Shown in pieces: positions 7,369 to 14,998 of a stretch of 17,793 bases of DNA. Each line of letters opens with the position of its first letter. The stretch's first letter is position 1. Under the pieces are notes generated by a model that was given only the letters and a program-made list of their open reading frames with translations, searched no databases and had not been told where the DNA came from. The position numbers and the translations under genes were made by a program. The stretch comes from JBBQKG01 sp038326655 (GTDB lineage Bacteria > Actinomycetota > Thermoleophilia > Solirubrobacterales > JBBDJG01), in the NCBI GenBank assembly GCA_038326655.1, contig JBBQKG010000036.1, positions 1 through 17,793 of the forward strand. The letters are read 5' to 3'.

Positions 7369-8472
7369 TCAGGTGACCAGCTCCATGCGGTCGTTGGGAG
7401 CGAGCTCACGCCCGGTCTTCGCGCACGGCCGGCCCTCGACCACAACCACGTCGGCGGTGAAGTCGTTCTCGCCGCGGAGCAGGCTCGATCCGACGCCGTA
7501 CGCGTCGACCGGCACGCGGTCACGCTCGAAGTCGCGAATGCGCTGCACGTTGAAGCCGCCCGAGACGACGATCCGGACGCCGGCGTGACCGGCTTCGTCG
7601 AGCGCTTCGCGCACGAGTCGCACAAGCTCCGGGTTGACCCCGCGGGGGTCGAAGCGGCCCATCCGGGTCAGGAGCGCGCGGTCCACGATCGTGTGGGAGG
7701 TGTCGAGCCGTACGCCCCAGAGTCGCTCGCCGAGGGCGTCCGCGACCTCGAGCGAGGTGCGTACGGAGTCGTTCTCGAAATCGACCAGCACGACGATGTT
7801 GGTCTCCCCCGCGAAGTGGTCCGCGAAGGCACGCGCCGCTGCCACCGTGTCGCCGCGAAAGCATGCGATCAGCGAATGCGGCACGGTCCCGATGCCGCGG
7901 CCGCCCCACCACGATGCCTGCGCATCGGTCGACACGCCGATCGCGCCCGCGACATGCGCCGCCCAGCCGTCGCCGGTCTGGACCAGCCAGTGGTCGTGGC
8001 GCGCCGGGAAGTACAGGATCGGCTTTCCGTTCGCGGCCGCGACGACCTCGACGACGTTGCGCATGATCAGCGTGCGCCTCGCGAGCGATCCTAGGTAGAC
8101 CGTTTCCAGGTGCGCGAACAACGAGTAGTCGCCCTCGATGTGCATGACGCTCTCGTACTGCGAGATCTCGTCGCCCTCGTGGAGCGCGCGCACGGTCAGC
8201 TGGTCCCAACCGGGTTCCCACTGTCCCTCGACCCGGCGTCCTGCGCACAGCTTCAGGACCGCGATCGCCTCGTCGATCCCGCCGAGCACCGAGTGGTGCT
8301 TCTGGAAGACCTGCATCACGACTCGCGGATGCCGGTCGTGCGCCTCGAGCAGCTCCTTCGTGAGGTTGAAGTAGGCGTCGGAGTAGTAACCCTCCCGGAT
8401 CTTGTCGACCGGAAGCCGGAAGACCTCGGGGTCGAGCCGCTCGCCTCGCTGCGCCGGCTTAGCGACCGCCAA
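7369..8472 (-). CDS. pncB: nicotinate phosphoribosyltransferase
   Basis: About 367 residues if it starts at the TTG at 8470-8472. This start is deduced: recognisable sequence begins just after it (RLPVDKIREGYYSDAYFN), no ATG or GTG is available between, and GGAGG lies 12 nt upstream; another in-frame TTG sits 12 nt earlier. The enzyme makes nicotinate mononucleotide from nicotinate and PRPP in NAD salvage. Family signs are EGDYSLFAHLETVYLG, FPARHDHW, GVSTDAQASWWGGRGIGTVPH, VDFENDSVRTSLEVADALG, and a terminal IVVSGGFN...VDAYGVGSSLLRG, which forms the phosphate-binding part of the type II PRTase barrel. It overlaps the end of the DUF1385 gene by 14 bp, indicating coupling. Confidence 0.85.
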   Translation of the reverse strand: MAVAKPAQRGERLDPEVFRLPVDKIREGYYSDAYFNLTKELLEAHDRHPRVVMQVFQKHHSVLGGIDEAIAVLKLCAGRRVEGQWEPGWDQLTVRALHEGDEISQYESVMHIEGDYSLFAHLETVYLGSLARRTLIMRNVVEVVAAANGKPILYFPARHDHWLVQTGDGWAAHVAGAIGVSTDAQASWWGGRGIGTVPHSLIACFRGDTVAAARAFADHFAGETNIVVLVDFENDSVRTSLEVADALGERLWGVRLDTSHTIVDRALLTRMGRFDPRGVNPELVRLVREALDEAGHAGVRIVVSGGFNVQRIRDFERDRVPVDAYGVGSSLLRGENDFTADVVVVEGRPCAKTGRELAPNDRMELVT

Positions 8473-9262
8473 CCGAGGGATCAACCTCCACGCGAAGGAT
8501 CTCGGCGAGCGCAGCGCGACCGACCTGGAGCTGGTCGGCGGTCGGCTCCCGGGTCGCGAACAGGCGCTGCATCTCGAAGCCCGGCCGGTGAAACGCCTTC
8601 GCCAGAGGCCGCTCGGGGTGGCGGTCCGACCAGGCGAAGAGCTCGACCGACAGAGCCATGCTGCCGAGCGCCACGCCCGCGCCGGCGAGCGGGCCACGCG
8701 CCTTGAGCAGGCTGCGCACAACGATGTTCCCGGCGAGCGTCGAGAGCAGCATCGGCGCGACCAGGTTGGAGCCACAGCGGTCGTGCTCCTTGGCGGCCTC
8801 GGACGCGTCGGTCCCCTGCTCGTACCCGGCGATCGCCTTGTGCTCGACGCCGTGGTAGGCGGCGAGATCGGAGTCCTTCAGCGCAAACGCCGCAGGCGCG
8901 ACGCCGAGCAGCGTGAGGAAGCTCTCGCGACCGGGGGTGCGGCCGCCGCGGCGCACAGCGGCCGAGACTGCGCTGGAGGCGACCATCGCACCAAGCACGC
9001 GTGCGTCCTCGAACGGGAGCCGGACCTCCGGAACCTCCCGCTTGATCAGGGGAAGGAGCGCGAACGCCTCCGCCAGCCGGGTGACCCCACGGATGCCGGG
9101 CAGCTCCGTGGCCCGCCCCTTGAGCCGCGGCTTCTCCCCCGACCGGACCTTCACGTCGCCGTCCGGCGTGCGCACCGCGACCGCCCAGTGCCCGGGACCG
9201 TGGACCAGCAGGCCGTTGCGGAGCGCCATGCCGCCGAGGCGAAGCTTTTGCGTCTCGCTCAT
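8459..9262 (-). CDS. DUF1385 (YqhQ-like) integral membrane protein
   Basis: 267 residues. The N-terminus RLGGMALRNGLLVHGPGHWAVAVRTPDG matches the GGQAVIEGVMMRGP..AVAVR opening of the DUF1385 family (Bacillus YqhQ). The family hallmark YHGVEHKAI is present (about residue 137), followed by an acidic/His stretch and CGSNLV. Several hydrophobic segments (near 93-105, 119-131, 168-185, 191-209) fit a polytopic membrane protein. The biochemical function of this family is not established. It begins 10 bp after the TauE-like gene and overlaps the phosphoribosyltransferase gene at its end, so it sits inside an operon. Confidence 0.85.
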   Translation of the reverse strand: MSETQKLRLGGMALRNGLLVHGPGHWAVAVRTPDGDVKVRSGEKPRLKGRATELPGIRGVTRLAEAFALLPLIKREVPEVRLPFEDARVLGAMVASSAVSAAVRRGGRTPGRESFLTLLGVAPAAFALKDSDLAAYHGVEHKAIAGYEQGTDASEAAKEHDRCGSNLVAPMLLSTLAGNIVVRSLLKARGPLAGAGVALGSMALSVELFAWSDRHPERPLAKAFHRPGFEMQRLFATREPTADQLQVGRAALAEILRVEVDPSVGGR

Positions 9263-9272
9263 CGATCAGATG

Positions 9273-10016
9273 CTACGCGAGCGCCTGCACCGCCATGCTC
9301 GTTGCGGCCACCACGAGCACCACGCCGATCGCCTGGAGCAGCCGTTCTTCGGACAGCTTGCCGGTCAGGCGCGACCCCAGCAGCGCGCCCGGGATTGACG
9401 CGGCGGCGCCGATCCCGAGCAGGTTCCAGTCGGGCGAGGCCGATGGAAGGTGGCCGATCACCCCGGCGATCCCGACCACGAACCCGACCGTGACGTTCGT
9501 GCCGACAGCTCGCGCGGGGACCTCTCCCACGAAGCGGATCATCGCGGGCATCCGCAGCGAGCCGAGAATCAACCCGACGATCCCGCCAAGCAGCCCCACG
9601 ACGAATCCCGTGATCACCGCGGCGCGCTTGTCCAGGTCTCGCCTTGGCCCGCGCACCGGCCGCCGTCGCGGGCGCAGCAGCTCGAATGCGCTGTAGTAGA
9701 GGACCACCGCGATCGCCCCGAGCAGCAGGTCGCCGGGCAGCACCCCCGACACGTAGCCGCCGGCGAGCGCACCGACGACCGAGGGAGGCGCCATCCAGCC
9801 GAAAAGCCGCCAGTTGATGCGCCCGGCACGGACGTGCGCGACCGAGGCGGTCGCCGCCGCGACCGCGCTGACGCCGATGTTTGCGCCCGCGCCCGCGGCG
9901 GGCGAGGTCGCAAGCAGCAACACGACCGGCAGCCGCAGGTTGCCAAGCACGAGTCCGACCAGTCCGCCCCCGAGCGCGACCAGGAAGCACCAGACGGCAA
10001 ACGCCACGTAGTCCAT
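9273..10016 (-). CDS. TauE/SafE family membrane transporter
   Basis: 247 residues from ATG at 10016; the longer frame upstream lacks hydrophobic character and would run into rarA. The protein is nearly all hydrophobic helices and shows the internal duplication of the TauE/SafE family: GGGLVGLVLGNLRLP...GANIGVSA...GRINWRLFGW in the first half and GGIVGLILGSLRMP...GTNVTVGF...PDWNLLGIG in the second. A charged loop (RPRRRPVRGPRRDLDKR, about 120-136) separates the halves. Members are proposed exporters of sulfite, sulfoacetate or similar anions; the substrate here is unknown. It is the first gene of the minus-strand string and is divergent from rarA across a 32-bp gap. Confidence 0.85.
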   Translation of the reverse strand: MDYVAFAVWCFLVALGGGLVGLVLGNLRLPVVLLLATSPAAGAGANIGVSAVAAATASVAHVRAGRINWRLFGWMAPPSVVGALAGGYVSGVLPGDLLLGAIAVVLYYSAFELLRPRRRPVRGPRRDLDKRAAVITGFVVGLLGGIVGLILGSLRMPAMIRFVGEVPARAVGTNVTVGFVVGIAGVIGHLPSASPDWNLLGIGAAASIPGALLGSRLTGKLSEERLLQAIGVVLVVAATSMAVQALA

Positions 10017-10026
10017 CCGGCCGCGC

Positions 10027-10032
10027 ACTCTA
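10027..10032 (-). promoter_or_regulatory. possible -10 box for the TauE-like gene
   Basis: On the minus strand TAGAGT lies 10 nt before the ATG at 10016 and back to back with a plus-strand TAGTCT box. It fits the TAnnnT pattern of actinobacterial -10 elements; no -35 is visible. A six-base match of this kind is weak evidence alone. Confidence 0.25.
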
Positions 10033-10036
10033 GGGC

Positions 10037-10042
10037 TAGTCT
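10037..10042 (+). promoter_or_regulatory. possible -10 box placing rarA on a leaderless transcript
   Basis: TAGTCT lies 6 nt before the GTG start of rarA. Transcription from such a box would begin at or next to the start codon. There is no ribosome binding site and no room for one between the box and the GTG. Confidence 0.4.
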
Positions 10043-10048
10043 GAGCCT

Positions 10049-11392
10049 GTGGAACGTCTCTTCGAAACAGACCAGGCAGCACGCGGACGGCCGTCGGGGC
10101 CGGTTGAGGGCGAGCCGCTCGCAGCCCGGATGCGTCCACGCACGCTCGACGAGTTCGCCGGCCAGGAGCACCTGCTCGGCAGTGAATCGACGCTGCGCAC
10201 CGCGATCGAGGGCGGAACGCTTCACTCGATGATCCTCTACGGGCCGCCCGGCAGCGGCAAGACGACGCTCGCGCGGATCGCCGCCACTCAGACCGGCGCG
10301 GCCTTCGAGGAGGCCAGCGCCGTGCAGGCAGGGCGCGCTGAGGTGCGCGCGGTGATCGAGCGTGCCGCCCACCGCAGGGACGCGAACGGCACCGGCACCG
10401 TGTTCTTCCTGGACGAGATCCACCGCTTCAACAAGGCACAACAGGATGCGCTGCTGCCGGCCGTCGAGGAGGGACTCGTGATCCTGATCGGCGCGACCAC
10501 CGAGAACCCGTACTTCGAGGTGAACTCGGCGCTGCTCTCGCGCTCGCAGATATACGAGCTGCTTCCGCTCTCGGAGCATCACGTCGCGGAGCTCTTGCGC
10601 CGCGCGCTCCGAGATCCCGGGCGCGGCATCGCCGACCCGCCCGTCGTGCCGGACGACGTGATCGAGTTCCTGGCGAAGCGCTCCGGGGGCGATGCGCGTG
10701 CCGCCTACAACGCCCTCGAGCTTGCGAGCGAGACCGCGGTCGCGCTGAAGCGGGACGTCACGGTCGAGCTCGCCGAGGACGCCATGCAGAAGAAGGCCGT
10801 CCTCTACGACAAGGGCGGCGACAAGCACTACGACTACATCTCTGCCTGGATCAAGGCGACCCGCGGCTCCGACGTGGACGCCTCCGTCTACTACCTCGCG
10901 GTGATGCTCGAGGGGGGCGAGGACCCGCGTTTCATCGCGCGCCGCATGATCGTGCTGGCCTCCGAGGACATCGGCAACGCCGACCCTCAGGCGCTGCAGG
11001 TCGCGATCGCCGCCGCGCAGGCGGTCGAGCACGTGGGCATGCCGGAGTGCGCGCTGAACCTCAGCCAAACCGCGGTGTACCTGGCACTCGCACCGAAGTC
11101 GAATGCCAGCTGCAGGGCGATCGCCAGGGCCCGCAAGGACGTGCGCGAGCTCGGCGCAGAGACGCCGCCCTCCTATCTTCAGGACGCCCACTATCCGGGC
11201 GCCCAGAAGCTGGGGCGCGGCGTGGGCTACGAATATCCGCACGAGCTGCCCGGCGGGGTTTCCGACCAGCCCATGCTTCCGGAGGTCCTTCGCGACCGGC
11301 GCTACTACGAGCCGACCGAGCGAGGCTTCGAGGCGAAGCTGCGTGAACGCGTCGCTGCGCTGCGGAAAAGGCTGCGCAAAGCCGCTTCCTAG
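10049..11392 (+). CDS. rarA: replication-associated recombination protein A (RarA/MgsA) AAA+ ATPase
   Basis: 447 residues, normal for RarA. This clamp-loader-like ATPase acts at stalled or gapped replication forks. The N-terminal part has ARMRPRTLDEFAGQEHLLG (26-44), then Walker A GPPGSGKT (65-72), Walker B VFFLDE (118-123) with IHRFNKAQQDALLP, and sensor 1 GATTENPYFEVN (148-159). SGGDARAAYNALE is the sensor 2/lid region, and the C-terminal tetramerisation half contains HYDYISAWIKATRGSDVDASVYYLA and EDPRFIARRMIVLASEDIGNADP. The start is GTG at 10049; it lies just downstream of a TAGTCT box and without a ribosome binding site. A secreted RTX-type protein gene starts 8 bp after its stop, with its own candidate -10 box overlapping the stop codon. 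Confidence 0.96.
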   Translation: MERLFETDQAARGRPSGPVEGEPLAARMRPRTLDEFAGQEHLLGSESTLRTAIEGGTLHSMILYGPPGSGKTTLARIAATQTGAAFEEASAVQAGRAEVRAVIERAAHRRDANGTGTVFFLDEIHRFNKAQQDALLPAVEEGLVILIGATTENPYFEVNSALLSRSQIYELLPLSEHHVAELLRRALRDPGRGIADPPVVPDDVIEFLAKRSGGDARAAYNALELASETAVALKRDVTVELAEDAMQKKAVLYDKGGDKHYDYISAWIKATRGSDVDASVYYLAVMLEGGEDPRFIARRMIVLASEDIGNADPQALQVAIAAAQAVEHVGMPECALNLSQTAVYLALAPKSNASCRAIARARKDVRELGAETPPSYLQDAHYPGAQKLGRGVGYEYPHELPGGVSDQPMLPEVLRDRRYYEPTERGFEAKLRERVAALRKRLRKAAS

Positions 11393-11395
11393 CCT
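11390..11395 (+). promoter_or_regulatory. possible -10 box for the RTX/Ig-like gene
   Basis: TAGCCT overlaps the TAG stop of rarA and lies 5 nt before the GTG start of the next gene, which has no ribosome binding site. It fits a leaderless arrangement, but readthrough from rarA is equally possible. Confidence 0.3.
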
Positions 11396-11400
11396 CTACA

Positions 11401-13071
11401 GTGTCAAACAAGCCGATGGGAAGCACTCGCCTCAGGCAGGGGCCGCGACACGGCAAATCTTGGCGCTCGACTTTTCTGGGACTCGTCCTGGGGGTGGGGC
11501 TGCTTGCCGCTGCGCCGAGCACCGCAAGCGCGGCACTGAGCGTGTCCGGCGGAGTCCTCACCTACGACGCACGCGTCGGCGATCAGAACGACGTCGGGAT
11601 CTCCTTCAACGGAACCGACTACGCCGTGACCGATTCTGTCTCGATCGATGTCGGAGCCGGTTGCCTCGCCAGCGGCCCCACAGCGGCCACTTGCTCCGGC
11701 GCCAGCTCGATCAAGGTGTTCGCGCGGAACCTGAACGACAGGGTGACGATCGACGCCTCCGTGACGGCCTCGACTCAGCTTTCCGGCGGCGACGGCGACG
11801 ACATTCTTTCGGGAGGCGCCGGCAATGACACCCTGACCGGCGGTGCGGGCAACGACACCCTGATCGGCAACGCCGGAACCGACACCATCGATTACCTGGG
11901 GAGTCCCGCAGGCATCGACGCAAATCTCGCTGGCGGCAGAGTCACCGGTGAGGGGTCCGACCAACTGGATCCACACCAGAAGTCGACGATCGAGAACATC
12001 CGTGGGAGCAAGCAAGGGGATGTGATCAACTCACGTACCGATTCCCCCAACAAGGTCGTCTGCAGCGACGGTGCTGACTCGGTCCTGTCGGACCCGGTCG
12101 ACGCCGTGTCTGCCGACTGTGAAGACAACGACGACGCGGTCGGTCCGACGACAACTATCACGGCGGGACCCGAAGGGCCCACGACCCAGCTTCTGCCGAT
12201 TTTCGAGTTCACGGCCTCCGACAAGGACCCGTTCACCTTCCTGTGCTGGATCTCGAACAGCGTCGACTCGAATCCGACCGCGTGCCAGTCCCCCTTTACG
12301 CCAACGGCCGACCTCGGGGACGGCCCCCATACCTTCTTCGTCGCGGCGAGGGACAAGTACGGGAACTCCCGATCTGCCTCCCGTGACTTCGTCGTCGACG
12401 CGCTCTCGCAGATCGCCGACCCGGGCAAGATCGTCAATACCAGCACGCCGAGCCTGACTTTCTCCTCGAACGATCCCGACGCGACCTTCACCTGCCGCTT
12501 CGACGACGGCAATTTCTTCGAGTGCACGTCGCCGGTCGTCCCGAGTCCGCCGCTTTCCAACGGGGAGCACACGTTCGAGGTTGCCGCGATCGACCATGCC
12601 GGGAACCTCGACCAGACGCCCGCGCATGTGACGTTCATCGTCAACGCGCCGATCCCAGCCCCGGAATTCGGCGGGACCACGACCCAGGTCGGCGCTTCGA
12701 ACGTGATTCTCGGCTCGCTGGTCCTGATCTCGGGCCGCAGCGTCAAGCTCGTCAAGGGCAAGCTGGTCCCGATCACGCTGACCTGCGCCGGCCAGCGCAC
12801 GTGCTCTGGGCGCGTCACGATCAGGACCGACAAGCCCGTCAAGAACGTGAGGAAGGGCAAGAAGCGCAAGGCACGCGTCCTGAGTCTCGGCTCGAAGAAG
12901 TTCTCGATCCAGGGCAACCGTAAGAAGAAGGTGCTCGTGCCCCTGAGCAAGAGCAAGGCGAAGCTGCTCAAGCGCCTCCGGCGCGTCAAGGTGCGGGCAA
13001 CGATTCACGAAGTCGATGCGCACGGCAAGCCGCGGATCTCGATGCGCACTTTCATGCTCCGCGCCCGTTAG
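11401..13071 (+). CDS. secreted protein with RTX-type calcium-binding repeats, Ig-like domains and basic C-terminus
   Basis: 556 residues from GTG at 11401; an ATG five codons later is an alternative. A twin-part signal is visible: basic stretch, hydrophobic core (FLGLVLGVGLLAAAP, 25-39) and ASA cleavage site (about 44). Residues 128-159 hold RTX-like nonapeptides (GGDGDDILSG, GGAGNDTLTG, GGAGNDTLIG), which bind calcium in a parallel beta-roll. Two Ig-like repeats follow (about 250-334 and 345-415), each with paired Cys and a GxHTFxVAAxDxxGN signature often seen in soil actinobacterial surface proteins. The last 130 residues are beta-rich and very basic (KNVRKGKKRKAR, GNRKKKVLV), perhaps binding cell-wall polyanions. 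No LPXTG sorting signal or TM helix is seen, so it is probably released or held by charge. The ligand and role are unknown. Confidence 0.85.
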   Translation: MSNKPMGSTRLRQGPRHGKSWRSTFLGLVLGVGLLAAAPSTASAALSVSGGVLTYDARVGDQNDVGISFNGTDYAVTDSVSIDVGAGCLASGPTAATCSGASSIKVFARNLNDRVTIDASVTASTQLSGGDGDDILSGGAGNDTLTGGAGNDTLIGNAGTDTIDYLGSPAGIDANLAGGRVTGEGSDQLDPHQKSTIENIRGSKQGDVINSRTDSPNKVVCSDGADSVLSDPVDAVSADCEDNDDAVGPTTTITAGPEGPTTQLLPIFEFTASDKDPFTFLCWISNSVDSNPTACQSPFTPTADLGDGPHTFFVAARDKYGNSRSASRDFVVDALSQIADPGKIVNTSTPSLTFSSNDPDATFTCRFDDGNFFECTSPVVPSPPLSNGEHTFEVAAIDHAGNLDQTPAHVTFIVNAPIPAPEFGGTTTQVGASNVILGSLVLISGRSVKLVKGKLVPITLTCAGQRTCSGRVTIRTDKPVKNVRKGKKRKARVLSLGSKKFSIQGNRKKKVLVPLSKSKAKLLKRLRRVKVRATIHEVDAHGKPRISMRTFMLRAR

Positions 13072-13099
13072 CGGAACGGGCGGCGCAGCGGCCCGAAAG

Positions 13100-13130
13100 T
13101 AGAATCGCCTCACCAGCGCACGCGAGGAGG
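13100..13130 (+). promoter_or_regulatory. candidate -10 box and strong ribosome binding site of the second aldehyde dehydrogenase
   Basis: GAGGAGG (13124-13130) stands 7 nt before the ATG at 13138 and fixes that start. A TAGAAT hexamer at 13100-13105 could be a -10 box. This is the clearest Shine-Dalgarno sequence in the window and contrasts with the neighbours that lack one. Confidence 0.5.
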
Positions 13131-13137
13131 CGACCAG

Positions 13138-14760
13138 ATGGCCTTGACCACGAAGGACCAGGCAGACCAGGCATCGATCAACGGCGGCCCGCCCGCCGAG
13201 CTCGAATCGTTCAACCCGGCGACCGGCGAGCGCATCGGCGCCGTTCCGACCGTCACGCCCGGGCAGGTCCAGGCGATCGTCGACCATGTCGCCGAGGTCC
13301 AGCCGTTCTGGGCGCAGCTCTCCCCGAACGAGCGCGCGAGCTATCTGCGCCGCACCGCGCAGGTGTTGCTGGACCACTCCGACGAGATCTCATCGCTCCT
13401 CACCCGCGAGCAGGGGAAGCCTCGCCTCGAGTCCTACACGATGGAGGTCCTGCCGACGATCGACCTCCTCCACTGGTGCGCCGACAACGGGCCGAAGATC
13501 CTCGCGCAGGAGCCGGTGCGCTACCCGCAGCTGATGATGAAGCAGAAGAAGAGCGCGTTCAGCTACGAGCCGCTCGGCGTGGTGGGGGTGATCGCCCCCT
13601 GGAACTACCCGTGGTCGATCCCGTTCGGAGAGGTCGCGATCGCGCTGATGGCCGGCAATGGCGTGGTGCTGAAACCGGCATCCCTCACCCCGCTGATCGG
13701 CCAGCGGATCCAGGAGACCTTCGAGCGCGCCGGGCTGCCGCCCGGACTCGTGCAGACGGTGCACGGCGGCGGCGCGGTCGGCCAGGCGCTGGTGGAGTCC
13801 TCGGCGGCAAAGATCTTCTTCACCGGTTCGGTGGAAGTCGGCCGGCGAGTCGGAGAGGAGTGCGCACGGCGGATGAAGGGGTCGGTGCTCGAGCTCGGTG
13901 GCAAGGATCCGCAGATCGTGTGCGCGGACGCGAACCTCGCGAACGCGATCTCGGGCGCCGTGTGGGGCGGATTCGCCAACGCCGGCCAGACCTGCTCCGG
14001 GATCGAGCGGGTGTACGTCGTGGACGAGGTCGCGGACCGCTTCATCGACGGGGTCGTCCGGAAGGCAAGCGCGCTCACGGTCGGCGATCCCTCCGACTGG
14101 AACACCGAGATCGGCCCGATGGTTTCACGGGAGCAGTTCGAGCTTGTCCGCGAGCTCGTTGACGACGCGCTCGCCGCGGGAGCGAAACGGCTTTGCGGCG
14201 GCCCCGTCGAGATACCGGGATACAGCGGTCATTTCATCGCGCCGACTGTGCTGACCGACGTCACCCACGACATGCGGATCATGCAGGAGGAGATCTTCGG
14301 CCCTGTCCTACCGATCATGCGCGTGCGAAGCGAGGAGGAGGCGATCGCGCTCGCGAACGACTCCCGGTTCGGTCTGGGCGCGTCCGTGTGGACACTCGAC
14401 CGCGAGAAGGGCGAGCGCATCGCCCACCAGATCCAGGCCGGCATGGTGTGGATCAACGACCACTCCTACACCCACGGCACGTGTCAGTGCGCCTGGGGCG
14501 GCGTGAAGGAATCCGGCCTCGGCCGCTCGCACTCGAAGTTCGGCTTTTACGAGTGCGCGAACATCAAGATGCTCTCGTGGGAGCCGTCCCGCATCGCGGA
14601 CGCGTGGTGGCAGCCGTACGACGAGACCCTCGGAAAGGCGATCCGAGCCTCGATGCGACTCCTCTACGGCCGGAGCGACCAGCGCCGAGACGCGCTGCGC
14701 GACGGAGGCATCCCGCTGCTGAGAGTGACCGCCCGAGCGATCCGCGCGGCGCGGCGATAG
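13138..14760 (+). CDS. aldehyde dehydrogenase with C-terminal extension
   Basis: 540 residues, longer than the usual 480-500. The superfamily signs are all present: oxyanion Asn in PWNYP (N156), LKPAS (178-182), FFTGSVEVG (227-235), general base in LELGGKDP (E252), and nucleophile in NAGQTCSGIERVYV (C286), with EEIFGPV and the C-terminal GGVKESGLGRSHSKFG. After the core the protein runs on for about 60 residues (WWQPYDETLGKAIRASMRLLYG...LRVTARAIRAARR), basic and helical, as in some actinobacterial enzymes of the GabD2 type. The substrate cannot be set from sequence. It is not closely similar to the other dehydrogenase in this window, so it is not a recent duplicate. Its stop lies 12 bp from the stop of a broken minus-strand gene. 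Confidence 0.92.
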   Translation: MALTTKDQADQASINGGPPAELESFNPATGERIGAVPTVTPGQVQAIVDHVAEVQPFWAQLSPNERASYLRRTAQVLLDHSDEISSLLTREQGKPRLESYTMEVLPTIDLLHWCADNGPKILAQEPVRYPQLMMKQKKSAFSYEPLGVVGVIAPWNYPWSIPFGEVAIALMAGNGVVLKPASLTPLIGQRIQETFERAGLPPGLVQTVHGGGAVGQALVESSAAKIFFTGSVEVGRRVGEECARRMKGSVLELGGKDPQIVCADANLANAISGAVWGGFANAGQTCSGIERVYVVDEVADRFIDGVVRKASALTVGDPSDWNTEIGPMVSREQFELVRELVDDALAAGAKRLCGGPVEIPGYSGHFIAPTVLTDVTHDMRIMQEEIFGPVLPIMRVRSEEEAIALANDSRFGLGASVWTLDREKGERIAHQIQAGMVWINDHSYTHGTCQCAWGGVKESGLGRSHSKFGFYECANIKMLSWEPSRIADAWWQPYDETLGKAIRASMRLLYGRSDQRRDALRDGGIPLLRVTARAIRAARR

Positions 14761-14772
14761 GGTCGTCTCGGT

Positions 14773-14955
14773 CTAGCCAGACACTGCCAGAGAAGAGGCG
14801 GTGCCAACCTTTAGCGCTTCTACATAACTCTCAGAAGCATTGGGGGACCCGCCGGTAAGCGACTCGTGCCAGCACTGCATCTTCGCGTCAGATGCCGAGC
14901 CGATAGTCGCGTTGAAAACGATCGTTGCGGGAGCATGTTCGACGCTGTTAGCGCT
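14773..14955 (-). pseudogene. C-terminal fragment of an unknown protein cut by the IS element
   Basis: Reading the minus strand outward from the IS left end gives 60 uninterrupted codons and a TAG stop (14773-14775). The residues include APATIVFNATIG, DAKMQCWHES and ESYVEALKVGTAS, an alternating beta pattern like the last strands of secreted beta-sandwich proteins. I do not recognise a family. There is no start codon context outside the IS; the 5' part is missing. The fragment ends 12 bp from the convergent dehydrogenase stop, the kind of tight spacing expected of a real gene end. It could still be a chance open frame, but base use is less GC-extreme than in antisense frames. Confidence 0.5.
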
Positions 14956-14957
14956 GG

Positions 14958-14998
14958 TGACCGGACCCCGTTCATCGGTCCACCCCTTCTGAGAGTTC
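14958..14998. repeat. IS left terminal inverted repeat
   Basis: 41 bp that match the other end of the element at about three quarters of positions. The blocks ATCGGTCC (14974-14981) and CTGAGAGTTC (14989-14998) are identical in both ends; the outermost 12 bases match at 10. Confidence 0.85.
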
